From Glycine soja (taxonomy: Eukaryota; Streptophyta; Magnoliopsida; Fabales; Fabaceae), in contig NC_041021.1 in the NCBI RefSeq assembly GCF_004193775.1, forward strand, positions 21,110,632-21,174,631: DNA of 64,000 nucleotides. Direction: 5' to 3'. Shown piece after piece: positions 10,310-21,075 of the stretch; within the stretch, counting starts at the first letter, position 1; each line of letters opens with the position of its first letter. The notes beneath the pieces are model-generated. The model saw nothing but the letters and a program-made list of their open reading frames with translations. It ran no database searches and had not been told where the DNA came from. Made by a program: the position numbers and the translations under genes.

Positions 10310-12457
10310 TCAAAAAATGATATCATCAACATAAATTTGAACCAATAAAATATCATGTGATTTTCTCTTTATGAAAAGAGAAGTATCTACATTGCCTCTA
10401 GAGAAGTCCTTTTCTAAAAGGAACTTATTCAGACGCTCATACCAAGCCCTAGGGGCTTGCTTTAAGCCATATAAAGCTTTTTTTTTTTTTAATTTAAAAA
10501 CATGATTAGGCTTGTCTGAGTTTTCAAATCCAGGGGTTTGATCAACATATACTTCCTCTTGAATAAAGCAATTTAAGAATGCACTTTTTACATCCATTTG
10601 ATAAAGCATAAAATTCATTATGGATGCATAGGCTAATAGCATTCTGATGGCTTCTAATCTAGCAACTGGAGCATATGTCTCCTCATAATCTATTCCCTCT
10701 TCTTGATTATATCCTTTGGCGACTAATCTAGCCTTATTCCTTATAACTATGCCATTTTCATCTAATTTATTTCTAAAAACCCATTTTGTTCCAATGATTG
10801 GGTAGTTTTCAGGTTTCTCAACTAACTTCCAAACATCATTCCTTTCAAATTGGTTTAGTTCTTCCTGCATAGCTATTATCCAATTTTCATCTATTATGGC
10901 TTCATTTAAATTTTTAGGTTCTATCATAGATACAAAAGCCATGTTATTGCATAAATCTTTGAGAGAGTGTCTAGTTGTTACCCCTTTTGAGATGTCACCA
11001 ATGATGTTGTCAAGGGGATGATCTCTTGAAGTTTTCCACTCTCTTGGAAAATCATTATTTGCTTTTACTTCTACTAGTGGATCTTCATTGCTTCCTTCTC
11101 CTTTTCCTTTAGAATCTTGTCCATGAATGTGCATTTGTTCTAAAGATTCTGCAATATCATCTAAAATATCCTTTCTTGGAGAAATAACATTAGACTCATA
11201 AAAGGAAACATGAATTGATTCTTCAATTGTCATTATTCTCTTATTATATATTCTATAAGCTTTACTATGCAAAGAATATCCAAGGAAAATTCCTTCATCT
11301 AACTTAGCATCAAATTTTCCTAAGTTTTCTTTTCCATTGTTTAATACAAAACATTTACAACCAAAAACATGAAGATGTGAGATGTTAGATTTTCTACCAT
11401 TGAACAGTTCATATGGGGTTTTCTTTAAAATGGGTCTTATTAAAGCCCTATTCATGATATAGCATGCAGTATTAATGGCTTCAGCCCAAAAATATTTTGG
11501 AAGAAGAGTATCATTTAATAAGGTTCTAGCAATTTCTTCCAAAGACCTATTTTTCCTTTCAACAACTCCATTTTGTTGAGGGGTTCTAGGTGCAGAAAAG
11601 TTATGTTCAATGCCATGCTTTTCACAAAATAAATCAAATTCTTTATTTTCAAACTCACTCCCATGATCACTCTTAATAGATATAATTTTGAGATTTTTCT
11701 TATTTTGAATAACTTTTGCAAGTTTCTTAAATGCTTGAAATGCATCATTCGTATGAGTGATAAATAGTGTCCAAGTATATCTAGAATAATCATCAACAAT
11801 GACAAGTGCATAATAGCTTCCACCAAAACTCATAATTCTAGAGGGACCAAACAAATCCTTATGTAACAATTGTAATGGTTGAGTAGTTGAAACAATGTTT
11901 TTGGATTTGAAAGAAACTCTAGTTTGTTTTCCCTTTTGGCATGCATCACATAGTCTATCTTTTTCAAATTTCAATTTAGGCAAACCAACAACTAAATCTT
12001 TTGAAATTAATTTATTTAATTTTTCTATGTTTATGTGAGCAATACATTTATGCCATAGCCATGAATCATCATCTTTGCTAAGAAAACATTTATTATTATC
12101 TAATTCTTGGCTTAAGTCTATCATATAAACATTGTTGACTCTATACTCTATATGCTTTATATTAGTATCATGTTTATGTTCAATGACACAGTTTTTAGAA
12201 TCAAATGATACTAGATATGCTTTATCACATAATTGACTAACACTAAGCAAGCTGTGCTTAAGGCCTTCAACAAGTAGAACATTTTCAATGGAGTTTGAAG
12301 AATTCGTACCTATTTTTCCAACTCCAAGAATTCTACCTTTTTTGTTGTCACCATAAGTTACATGCCCGCTTTTCTTGGGAGAGATATGTGTGAACTTTGA
12401 TGAATCTCCCGTCATATGTTTTGAACAACCGTTATCTATGTACCATTTCTTCTTCAA
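10310..12457 (-). pseudogene. Copia pol: protease, integrase and most of reverse transcriptase
   Basis: Seen, over 715 codons: protease [14 protein letters not shown] (usual DSG is DNG here) at about residue 5; the GAG-pre-integrase zinc site with CDACQKGKQ near 170; integrase core with catalytic D in LHKDLFGP, D in SDHGSEF and E in NGVVERKN (about residues 200-300); reverse transcriptase with [32 protein letters not shown] and YVDDIIF at the end. The frame stops at 10310 directly after YVDDIIF, where a Gly codon has become TGA, and resumes in the next segment. Upstream, a one-base shift near 12455 separates it from gag. This is the best preserved coding region of the window but cannot give a complete polyprotein. 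Confidence 0.92.
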
Positions 12458-14171
12458 AGATACCTATATGATAAAGTTGTGACTTAGGTACCCAAACTTT
12501 ATTGGGTCCTTGTGTGTTAGTGTTAACTAAAGATCCTTTTGGGACCCATATCATTTTGATATTGTTGCAATTTTTCTTAAAATAACATGTAGATGTGTCA
12601 TGCCCTTTTCTTCCACAATAAAAACAAGTGATGAAAGAAGAATTATATATTTGTGTGGAGGTAAAGAAATTTTTGTAAAATTTTTGTTGTTTTTTAGGTT
12701 TATATCCTATTCCTACCTTATCAAAGACACATCTTTGTTTTCCTAATATGACATCTAGATTATTTTTACCTATAGAAAATTTAGCAAGTGAGTTTTTCAA
12801 ATTTTTAATTTCTTTTTCATACTTGCTACAACATTTACATGAATCAAATATTACTTTTTCATCAGGAATAGTAGAGACATAAACTTTATCATTTGATTTA
12901 GAAATTGAAACTTCTGTTTTAAGATGATCTAATTCTTTATTTAATTTTGAAATTTCTTTTTCTAAATTTGAAATTGTTTTCTTAGAAGATGAAACTAACT
13001 TTGCAAGTTTAATTGATTCTCTATGCAAATCAGCAAATGCATCTTGTAATTCATCAAAAGAAATGGATAAATTGTTATTTGAAGATGTTACCTCTTCATC
13101 ATTTTCATAACTTTTAGCCATTAGACACAAGTTTATCTCTTCATTTTCTGAATCCTCAGATGATTCCATATCATTGTCATCCCATGTGATGTGGGCCTTC
13201 TTCATCTTCTTTTTACTAAAATTTTTCTTTTCAGATTTTTCCATTCTTTTCTTGAAGATTGGGCAATCGATCCTCAGATGTCCAGGTTGATTGCATTCAA
13301 AGCATTTTGGAGTAGAGGATGAATATTATGTTTTTCTTTTAGGTTTAAAATTTGGTCTCCTTTGATTTCCTCTGAATTTCAGGAACTTGTTGAACCTTTT
13401 TACAAAAAGGCTAAGATCATCATCTTCATTCAAATCAATTAAGTCTTCTTTATCACTTTCTTCTTGGATTGAAGATGAAACTTAAAGAGCAATTCCCTTA
13501 TTTTTCTTATCATTTTCTTCGTGTTGATTTAGTCTCAATAGTTCCATTTTGTGTTCCTGTAACTTTCCAAATAGTGTAGCAAGAGACATGTTAGATAAAT
13601 CCCATGATTCAGTAATGGCTGTTACCTTAGGTTGCCATTCTCTGCTTATACATCTCAATACTTTATTTATGAGATCTTCATTTTGAAAATTTTTCCCTAA
13701 GGATGCAAGATGATTTACTATGTGTGTGAACCTCTTTTGCATGTCTTGTATACTTTCATTTGCATTCATCCTAAATAGTTCATATTCATGAGTTAATGTG
13801 TTTATCCTAGATCTTTTAACATTTGTTGTGCCTTCACGTGTTACTTGTAGGGTATCCCACATATCCTTTGCACTTTTACAGTTTGATACCCTAAAGTATT
13901 CATCCATTCCTAGGGCAGATGTAATTATGTTTTTGGCTTTTAAGTTGTATTGTACTAGTCTTCTTTCTTCCCTAAGCTTTTCTATTGTTGTATTCCCAAC
14001 AACCATGGTGGGAATATAAGGCCCTACTTCAATTGCATCCCAAACATTTAAATCTATTGCCTCTATAAAAATTTGCATATGGGTTTTCCAGTGATGGTAA
14101 CCCACTCCATTAAAAATAGGAGACCTATTTATTGAATTCCCTTCAGGAAATAAATAGTTTGATGAGGCCAT
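12432..14171 (-). pseudogene. Copia gag with two zinc knuckles, broken by two stops
   Basis: Seen: ATG at 14171 (MASSNYLFPEGNS), then the copia gag core with GVGYHHWKTHMQIFI and TLQVTREGTTNVKRSR, typical of UBN2-type gag. In-frame TAA codons occur at about 13482 and 13325, and the frame continues past both. The first zinc knuckle CFECNQPGHLRIDC follows the second stop; a second CCHC, CFYCGRKGHDTSTC, lies near 12610. Between them is an acidic, then Lys/Ser-rich coiled stretch (SNLEKEISKLNKELDHLK). The frame ends at 12432 after a frameshift, overlapping the pol frame by 26 nt. Gag would form the particle and bind genomic RNA. Confidence 0.88.
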
Positions 14172-14207
14172 TATTCTTGAAGCTTCTAAACTTTATACAA
14201 GAATGAA

Positions 14208-14219
14208 GCTCTGATACCA
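14208..14219 (-). other. Primer binding site (initiator tRNA-Met type)
   Basis: Minus strand TGGTATCAGAGC directly after the 5' LTR end (TCCAACA), the standard site complementary to the 3' end of initiator tRNA-Met. It fixes the element's orientation. Confidence 0.93.
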
Positions 14220-14221
14220 CT

Positions 14222-15398
14222 TGTTGGACAAGTGGCCTCAGATATCTTAAGATGGGGGGGGGGGGGGGTTGAATTAAGATATCACAAACTTTTTCCTAAT
14301 TAAAAAATTCTATTTTGATTTTAACCCAAATCCCAAGATTCCTTTCAAAATGAACTCCTAAATAATTATGCAACTTAAACTTACTCAATAGGAGCAATAA
14401 GCAATAATCAATAAAAGAGTTTAAGGGAAGAAAGATTGCAAACTCAGATTTATACTGGTTCGGCCACACCCTTGTGCCTACGTCCAATCCCCAAGCAACC
14501 TGCTTGAGAGTTCCACTATCTTGCAAAAGCCCTTTACAAGTTCCGAACCACACAAGGACAACCTTTCCTTTGTGTTCAGATTGCTTTACAACAAGAGACC
14601 CTCGGCCTCTTAGTCCCTTTTCAGAAATAAGATGAAGAGAAAAAGAAATCTCTCTTGAAAGAGATAGATTGAACAATTGAGCACTCAAATAATTCCTTAT
14701 TGAATTGCAAGTGTATTGGCCAAGGAATTTTTTAAGAGGATAAGATGATTTTGCTTTTGAAAGGATAAGACCTTTTTGTTCTGAAAAACTCTAAGCAAAT
14801 TCGTGTTCCAAGTCACATATAAATAGACCTTTGATGGCCTATTCAAAAATCATTTGAACATATGTGACTCTTGGAAATTATTTTCTAAAATTCTCCTCTG
14901 GTAATCGATTACAATATTTGTGTAATCGATTACAGGCTTTAAAATTTGAATCAAAACGTTCAATAACTGCTGGTAATCGATTACCATCCATGTGTAATCG
15001 ATTACACATTATAAATTTTGAATTCAAATTTTTAATGACTGTTGTGAACATTTTCAGCTGCTGGTAATCGATTACAAGCCTCATGTAATCGATTACATGC
15101 CTTCAAAAATATTCAAAATTATTTTAAAAACGTTTCAAGAAGTGTTTTGGCCATTGGTAATCGATTACATCCTCTGTTAATCTATTACCAGAGAGTAAAT
15201 CTCTTGTAAAAACATTTTTGCTTAAATTCATTGGCCAAATCTCTTGTTGTTTCAACTTGGAATTCCTTTCCTAAATCACTAGAGATCTTCTTGATGATGT
15301 ATCTTGAATTTCTTGGATTTTTGTCTTGAATTAAACTTGAGAAGCGCATGATCACATGACATCATCAAAACATCAAAGTCAAAGTCTTTGCTTCTACA
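14222..15398 (-). repeat. 5' LTR of the copia element
   Basis: 1177 bp, TGTTGGACAAGTGG...GCTTCTACA. Minus-strand TATA-like TCTATTTATATG at about 14815-14826. Upstream of it are three clean palindrome pairs (14902, 14973, 15064) with 9-nt spacers and a degenerate one near 15157. A run of about 16 G lies at 14254-14269. Confidence 0.9.
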
Positions 15399-17590
15399 GA
15401 AACTTATACCCCAATGTCACATCCTATCAGAGCATTGTGTCCCGACGTCCTTCAACACGAGGTTTCTTAAAGCAATTCACTTAGTCATTTGCTCCCTTGA
15501 ACACAAAGTTCAAGATCATCACAGGATCCAAACACAAATAACACACAGGGAATGAGTTATCACATTCCTAACTAATAAAGAGAAATAAGATAACATGTGG
15601 GTATAAATATCATATAAACAAAATAAAACTTACTTAAACATAGCTCACATCATTTCACCATTTTGTCGCCCAACATCACATCACAACACAACATATTTCA
15701 TTCATTTTTTCAACATTCACGTACTCAAGGATCAAAACACAATGGCATCAAATCAATCAATATCGATCAATACACAAGAGTTATGCAACATATACACTAA
15801 GACTCAATCCTATATGCAATGTGATACCATGTCAGTGAAAAACTATGTCAGGCGCCTAGGAGTACATGACAAGACAAACCATACACTAGCAAGTCAGGTC
15901 ACTCTCACGAGGCAAGATCATAGGGAGACTAGTCAGGGTCACTGTGTTTTGCGAGAATGATCCAACCATATGGGATCAACATAGACTTAAAGGAGTACTC
16001 AAACCGGGTGACCCACAAGGCCTACACTCCGAAGAGTCTGTCAGGGCCTCTCCCTCCTGATTCAGGTCCAACCCAGAAAATAGTTTAGCACACATACTCT
16101 ATCTATGAACTGTACAAAACACACGACTCCTCAATTGTTCTCAAATAGTTTATCTCGTTGCCCTTAAAGGGTATTAGCATTAACTCGTCGCCCTTAAAGG
16201 GACTTAGCATTAACTCGTCGCCCTTAAAGGGTCTTATAGTCGTGTGATTGTACAATTCATAGTTCACAACTCAATGCACACAACATCTCAATCACATACA
16301 TACACAATTTATCACATACACTCGATCTCAATCACAATGGTATAATCTCAATTAAGACGTTATCACACCTCATGAATCATATACACTTTACCTATGAACT
16401 ATGCAATACACGCAACTACTCAATTGTTTTCAGAATCATTTTAACTCATTGGGTTCCCACAGTGGATCCCATCACAATACTCGTTGCCCTTAAAGGGTCT
16501 TACAATTGTGTGATTGCACTGTTCATAGCTCATAGCTCAATACACACATCTCAATACACATCTATTTCACCATTAATCACAGGTTCAAATTATCACATAC
16601 TCACAATTTGAATCACCATTTCATAATCTCAATATAACAATTTATACAAAATTTTTATCACAACATGGGAAGTAAAACCCCTCAAATAATTTTACACAAT
16701 TATACCAAAATCAATTAATCAAAATCATAGATATAAAAAAAATAAAAACACCAAGATCACTCTATTTTATCAATCAATTTGCATCAAGACATCAATATTG
16801 TATTTATAATAATAAAGGAAAAATTATAATTTAATAAACATCCCAAAATAAACCCAATTTACTTTTCTAAGGATCCCTACACATGTTCATTCTAACCCCA
16901 ATTGCGATAAACTCATCCCTTACCTCTAAGCGGGCTCACGTGTCTTCCGACAGCGATAGCGGCATCTCTAGCAAGTTCCTGAGATTTCTCAATTTTTTTC
17001 CTCTGATTGCTCTGATAGGGTTCCTAAATGCTAGAGAGAAGAAGGGATTGAAGCCTCCATTTTATATTGTCTTTGTGAGATTCTGTTTTCTCTCTCCATT
17101 GATATTTTTTTCACAAATACCAACGGTGAGAATGTTTAGAAATGAGTTCCAAGCGTGGTGCTCAAATTTCACGATGATCCAACGTTGAATGAGTTTAAGA
17201 TTATCGTTTTCCTAAGACAGGTTTGGTGGTCGGCGGGAAAAAGAGAGGGTTTTGGGAGGATAAGAGAGAAAAATGAAAATGAGGGGAAGAGGAGGCCTCG
17301 TCGGTTTGAAAACTGACCTAACCTATTGTTATTTATACCTAGGGCACTCACAACTTATTATTTACTCTATTTATTTATTTTTATTATTTTATAAAAAAGA
17401 ACTCTATTTTATTTCCTATCAAATGAATAAATCAAATATATATATATATATATTTTCAAAGCATTATTTTATTACAACTATTTTTATTTATTTAATTAAT
17501 TATAAAACCTCATCATTTTCTAAAACTTTATTTATTATTTTCTTTACTAAAAAGTCCTTTTAATTTATTTATGAAAAATGGGATGTTACA
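15399..17590 (-). repeat. Remaining right part of the outer solo LTR
   Basis: Continues the LTR begun at 4300 after the copia insertion. Contains CCCTTAAAGGG tandem units (16150-16240 and again near 16487) and a GC-richer block near 16900-17330. Small open frames here do not look coding. Confidence 0.7.
16153..16240. repeat. Tandem 30-bp repeat with CCCTTAAAGGG
   Basis: About three units of TAACTCGTCGCCCTTAAAGG type. Each holds the near-perfect inverted repeat CCCTT-A-AAGGG. A fourth copy with its flank (GTCTTA...GTGTGATTG) recurs at about 16480-16525, so a larger block of the LTR was also duplicated. Confidence 0.75.
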
Positions 17591-17595
17591 GCTTG

Positions 17596-18120
17596 CGTGA
17601 CATTTGTATTGGTTGTTATATTGAATTTTGCATCTTAGTCCATATCATATCTTTTATGCATCATGCATCATCATGAGTATGTCAGAAGAAAAATTTCTAA
17701 GTTAGAAAAGTTTCTTCAGAAGGCAAAACTCTCTGTTTTAATCAATTACAGCCTTATCGTAATTGATTACACAAGTTGTTCGAAGCTTTCCGAGTTATGT
17801 CTTGTATCGGTTTAATCGATTACAACAATCTTGTAATCAATTACATAGTTGTTTTTAGACAATGATTTATTTATTCAGGAGTCTTTGCTTTAATCGATTA
17901 CCATGTGATATAATCAATTGATTCTCTCTCTATAAGTCTTTTAGAAGTGAATAAGAACACTTTAATTGATTACATTGTTCTTAAGCTATTTCCAAATTTT
18001 GGGAAGAACACTTTAATCGATTAAAAAGATATTCTAATTTATTACTTCATTGAATCAATCGATTACCTTGTAGATTTAATCTATTACAAGTGGTTATAAC
18101 TATTTTTTTCTATAAATAAC
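17596..18120 (+). promoter_or_regulatory. LTR-like promoter region with five palindrome pairs
   Basis: Degenerate TAATCGATTA palindromes occur in pairs near 17738, 17813, 17890, 18013 and 18056, mostly with 9-nt spacers, followed on the plus strand by a TATA box (TATAAATAAC at 18111-18120). Downstream text up to about 18910 (TTCACCCCCTTCTGG) resembles the end of a copia untranslated region. No LTR ends could be fixed. Probably an old LTR fragment in plus orientation. Confidence 0.45.
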
Positions 18121-20200
18121 CAGTTTGTGTTCTCTTCTAAATATCAATGAAAACACAATGAAATAAGCTTCTAATGAGCTAAGATCATGTGCTATTATCA
18201 ATTAAAGAAAGAAGAGAAGAAAAGTTCTTAGAAAAGTAACTTACACCTTCAAATCTTTTGATTGAGAAGATCTTTTGTGATAAGTAAGTTGCGTCACTTT
18301 CTTGAGTTCAAGAAGAACACCTCTTCAGTCAAGCAAAGTTTTGCGGAAAGGATTGATCAGGTTGTATCTATTTTTACTCTTGGTTTTCGTGTATGGTTTT
18401 ACACATCTTTTTGTTTGTGCATGAATCGCTGAAGGCATGCTAGAATAGGTGTTTCTAGTTTGGGCTAAGGATAGGTTTCTCTTAGGCTCTTATTCACTAA
18501 GGACCCTAGTGTTGGGTGCTTAAGTCTCTTTTATCAGGGTGGAAACTATATATTGGTTGTGATTGCTTGTAAGGATTTTATATGCATAGTGAAAATCTAA
18601 TTTTGGTTTTGGATTAGATAACTGGATTAGCTTCTCTAGTGATAAAGAGTAAACCAATATAAAAAGGTTATGTACTTCTTCTCTTGATCTGATCTTTATC
18701 TCTCATTCTAGTATCAATCAATTTGGTAAAGGTTCAAGAATATATCTTTGTGAAAGAAAGAACTTTAATGAAGGATCTTGTGCAAAGGGTGGATTGATTA
18801 AGTATTGGTTGAGTTCAATTTATGAAAAGTTATGATACAATCTGTACAAAAGAAGTTTTATAACTCTGGTTTTAAAAGTTCATTTTGTTTTGAAAACAAA
18901 TTCACCCCCTTCTGGTTTGTTGAGTACCATAATTTTTTTCAATGTTTATGTGAGTTTTTGAAAGGCAAAAAATTTATTGTGAACACAAGTTTAATTATTT
19001 TAAGACCTCCCTTTAATAAGTGTCACTTATAATTAATTTGTCATATGTTGTAAATCCGCTAGCCATTACCATTTTTAAGTTGATGACCAAAATGGTTGTC
19101 TCAAAAGAAGTTTGATTACATTGAATTTGTGGTAAGTTTTTTTTTATAAAAAAATTTAACTAGTAGTATTATTTTTCAATTTTCCATGTTATTGCAGTTG
19201 GCTTAATTTCATATACTTACTTAATTAGTATTTATTATATTACTTAACAAAAATAACTAAATGGTTGTCTAAAAACATGTTGTCTTAATTACATTTGTTT
19301 CCATTTGATTGGATTACTAGTTAATTGATTGATCATACTAATTAATTAATAAGATTTTATATAATGTAAATGGTAAAACTAACATCTAAAATAGACAACA
19401 TATATAAATAAAATGTAATATTGCATAGATATACCTATTTTTCAAGTAAATAACAACACATAATGATATGTGATTCCACCATTACATTGTTTTTTATTGA
19501 GTGCAAAATCTTTTTAATCACCTAAACCTACTAATTGACTGCCATTGCTTCAGCCATCAAAAAATTATTTCTACTTGCAACGAATGAAGCACACTGCAAT
19601 CTTTTTGCCAAATGACTTGGTCATCATAGAGTATGTGGCGTCCCTAAATAATGACTGGTTTAATAGTAATAAATTAAATAGCCGAAACCATGGGAAATTT
19701 TTTTTTTCTTTTTTTTCTTTTTTTCTCTCATTATTATTCAGTTCACGGTAATTAAATTCAGAAGGAAAAATATCACCATAGAGTCCAGAATGGCCAGTTC
19801 ACAACTCTATTCGGATTCATTTCTTTCTGATCACTCATAACCTCTAAACTATTTTGCTCTTTCAAAAAAATATTTTAGCCATCATTTTAGGTCGTCATGT
19901 GAAAGATAATAAGATGCGGTCGGTAAACTCTTTTCAAATAAAGTTTGTTAACATTTCTTTTTCAAATAACAAGATAAAACATAATTGTTTTCATCATCTA
20001 AAACTTTCCAAAATATGGGAGTTTGCAAAATAGCACAGTGACATCTAGAGCAAATGTAACAACTGTGGTGGCTTCAGCCACAATATATACAATCATCAAA
20101 ATTTCTATACAATAGGTCTACCCACCCAAAAATCAAATGAGTAAACCTAGCAGTCTAAACTAGATACACCCACCCACAAAAAGTATGTACGCCTAGTCTA
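18121..20200. other. AT-rich sequence, no gene recognised
   Basis: Probably the downstream part of an old copia-type fragment to about 18950, then AT-rich sequence without long frames. A 6-bp-arm hairpin (GTGGCTTCAGCCAC) lies near 20068. Nothing else was seen. Confidence 0.45.
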
Positions 20201-20212
20201 AGGAGCCGTCTG

Positions 20213-20644
20213 CTATGATGAAGAGTCGTCACTATTCGCTATCCCTCCAGGGTCACTCTCCTCTGTAGAGTCTGCCTCAGATGCTGACATAATATCCTCT
20301 AGAGAATCAACATCAGGGAATGGGCCTTCATCATCCTCAGGTAAGTCAAGGGCATCCATAGCAGGTTCAGGAGGTAACTCCTCTGGATCCTCTTCAAGAT
20401 CCTCTTTAGAGGATGACACCTCTATCACTTGAACTGGCTCAACTAGTCGATATAGAGTAGGTGTTGGTAGTATCCACTCCATAGGCTACTGAAGTGTGCA
20501 TGTGGATTCCTCCGGATGTACTAATGAAGTAGCAGTGAGTCGAATTGTGCCACGAAATCGGCACCTCTCATTGCCTTTGAGGGTCTCCCAAACACCCTCT
20601 AGGCACTCCATCACAACGCGATCATGGATCAACTGCGCTGCCAT
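20213..20644 (-). pseudogene. Small acidic retroelement-associated ORF with one stop
   Basis: Seen: ATG at 20644 (MAAQLIHDRVVMECLEGVWE), an in-frame TAG at 20486-20488, then an acidic tail (SSSKEDLEEDPEELPPEP ... ESDPGGIANSDDSSS) ending at 20213. About 143 codons in all; the second half alone, from an internal ATG at 20482, is 89 codons. It lies about 130 bp downstream, in reading direction, of the GTAATCGATTAC cluster. I recall similar acidic Pro/Glu-rich ORFs near soybean gypsy elements, but know no function. It might be part of the gypsy element whose integrase lies at 23272-24720 on the same strand. Confidence 0.4.
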
Positions 20645-20776
20645 CGCGATCTACAAGAGATAAAAGAAAGAGGGTAGACTCTTTCACAAGAAATCTAACT
20701 ACACAGGTAACCATACAATGCGTCCCATAACGGCTACGCGTAGTCAAAATGTATTTTTCAAGGGATTTCCTCTCTG

Positions 20777-21075
20777 GTAATCGATTTATGTAATCGATTA
20801 CCAGTGCCCAAAAACGAGTTACTCAGCCTTTGCCCATTGGAATCTACAAGTTACATTGTGTAATCGATTACACATAAATGGTAATCGATTACCAGTAGCA
20901 GGCAACGCTATGTAATCAATTACACACAACTGGTAATCGATTACCAGTGCCCTATCATACTGTGTAATCGATTACACACATTTGGTAATCGATTACCAGT
21001 AGCCACTTAACATCCTGTCTCCATTTTTAAGCCCTGTAATCGATTACCCACGAATGGTAATCGATTACCAGAGGC
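20777..21075. repeat. Cluster of paired GTAATCGATTAC palindromes
   Basis: Five pairs in 300 bp. Four have the form TGTAATCGATTAC, 9 nt, GTAATCGATTACCAG (one with AATCAATT in the first half), and the first pair (near 20777) has collapsed. Pairs repeat about every 60 bp. The text between pairs differs, while the palindromes and 9-nt spacers are kept. Confidence 0.85.

Larger units (their letters stand above)
4522..15398 (-). mobile_element. Full-length, decayed SIRE/Maximus-like Ty1/copia retrotransposon
   Basis: Seen: two directly repeated LTRs of about 1.16-1.18 kb (4522-7359 with an insertion, and 14222-15398), both TGTTGG...TTCTA(A)CA. A tRNA-Met-type primer site lies inside the right LTR and a purine tract next to the left LTR, so the element reads right to left. 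The flanking 5-mers are AAAAC and GAAAC, a target duplication with one mismatch. Domain order from 5' is gag with zinc knuckles, protease, integrase, reverse transcriptase, RNase H, then a third ORF, the order expected of SIRE/Maximus copia elements. All coding parts carry stops or frameshifts, so it cannot encode its own movement. Confidence 0.9.
4300..17590 (-). mobile_element. Solo LTR of a gypsy-type (Tekay/chromovirus-like) retrotransposon, split by a nested copia element
   Basis: Seen: the left end begins TGTGACACCC at 4300 and the right end finishes GGGATGTTACA at 17590. GCTTG occurs immediately outside both ends (4295-4299 and 17591-17595), a perfect 5-bp target duplication. Read on the minus strand the LTR starts TGTAACATCCC and ends GGGTGTCACA, termini I associate with Tekay-type chromoviruses. 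Its own sequence is 4300-4521 plus 15399-17590, about 2.4 kb; the rest is the copia insertion. No internal region or second LTR is present, so this is a solo LTR left by LTR-LTR recombination. Superfamily assignment is inference from termini; the boundaries are well supported. Confidence 0.75.

Noticed and set aside
20777..21075. CRISPR-like array
   Set aside because: Repeats are 12-bp palindromes in pairs with short spacers in a plant genome; no cas genes and no CRISPR repeat length.
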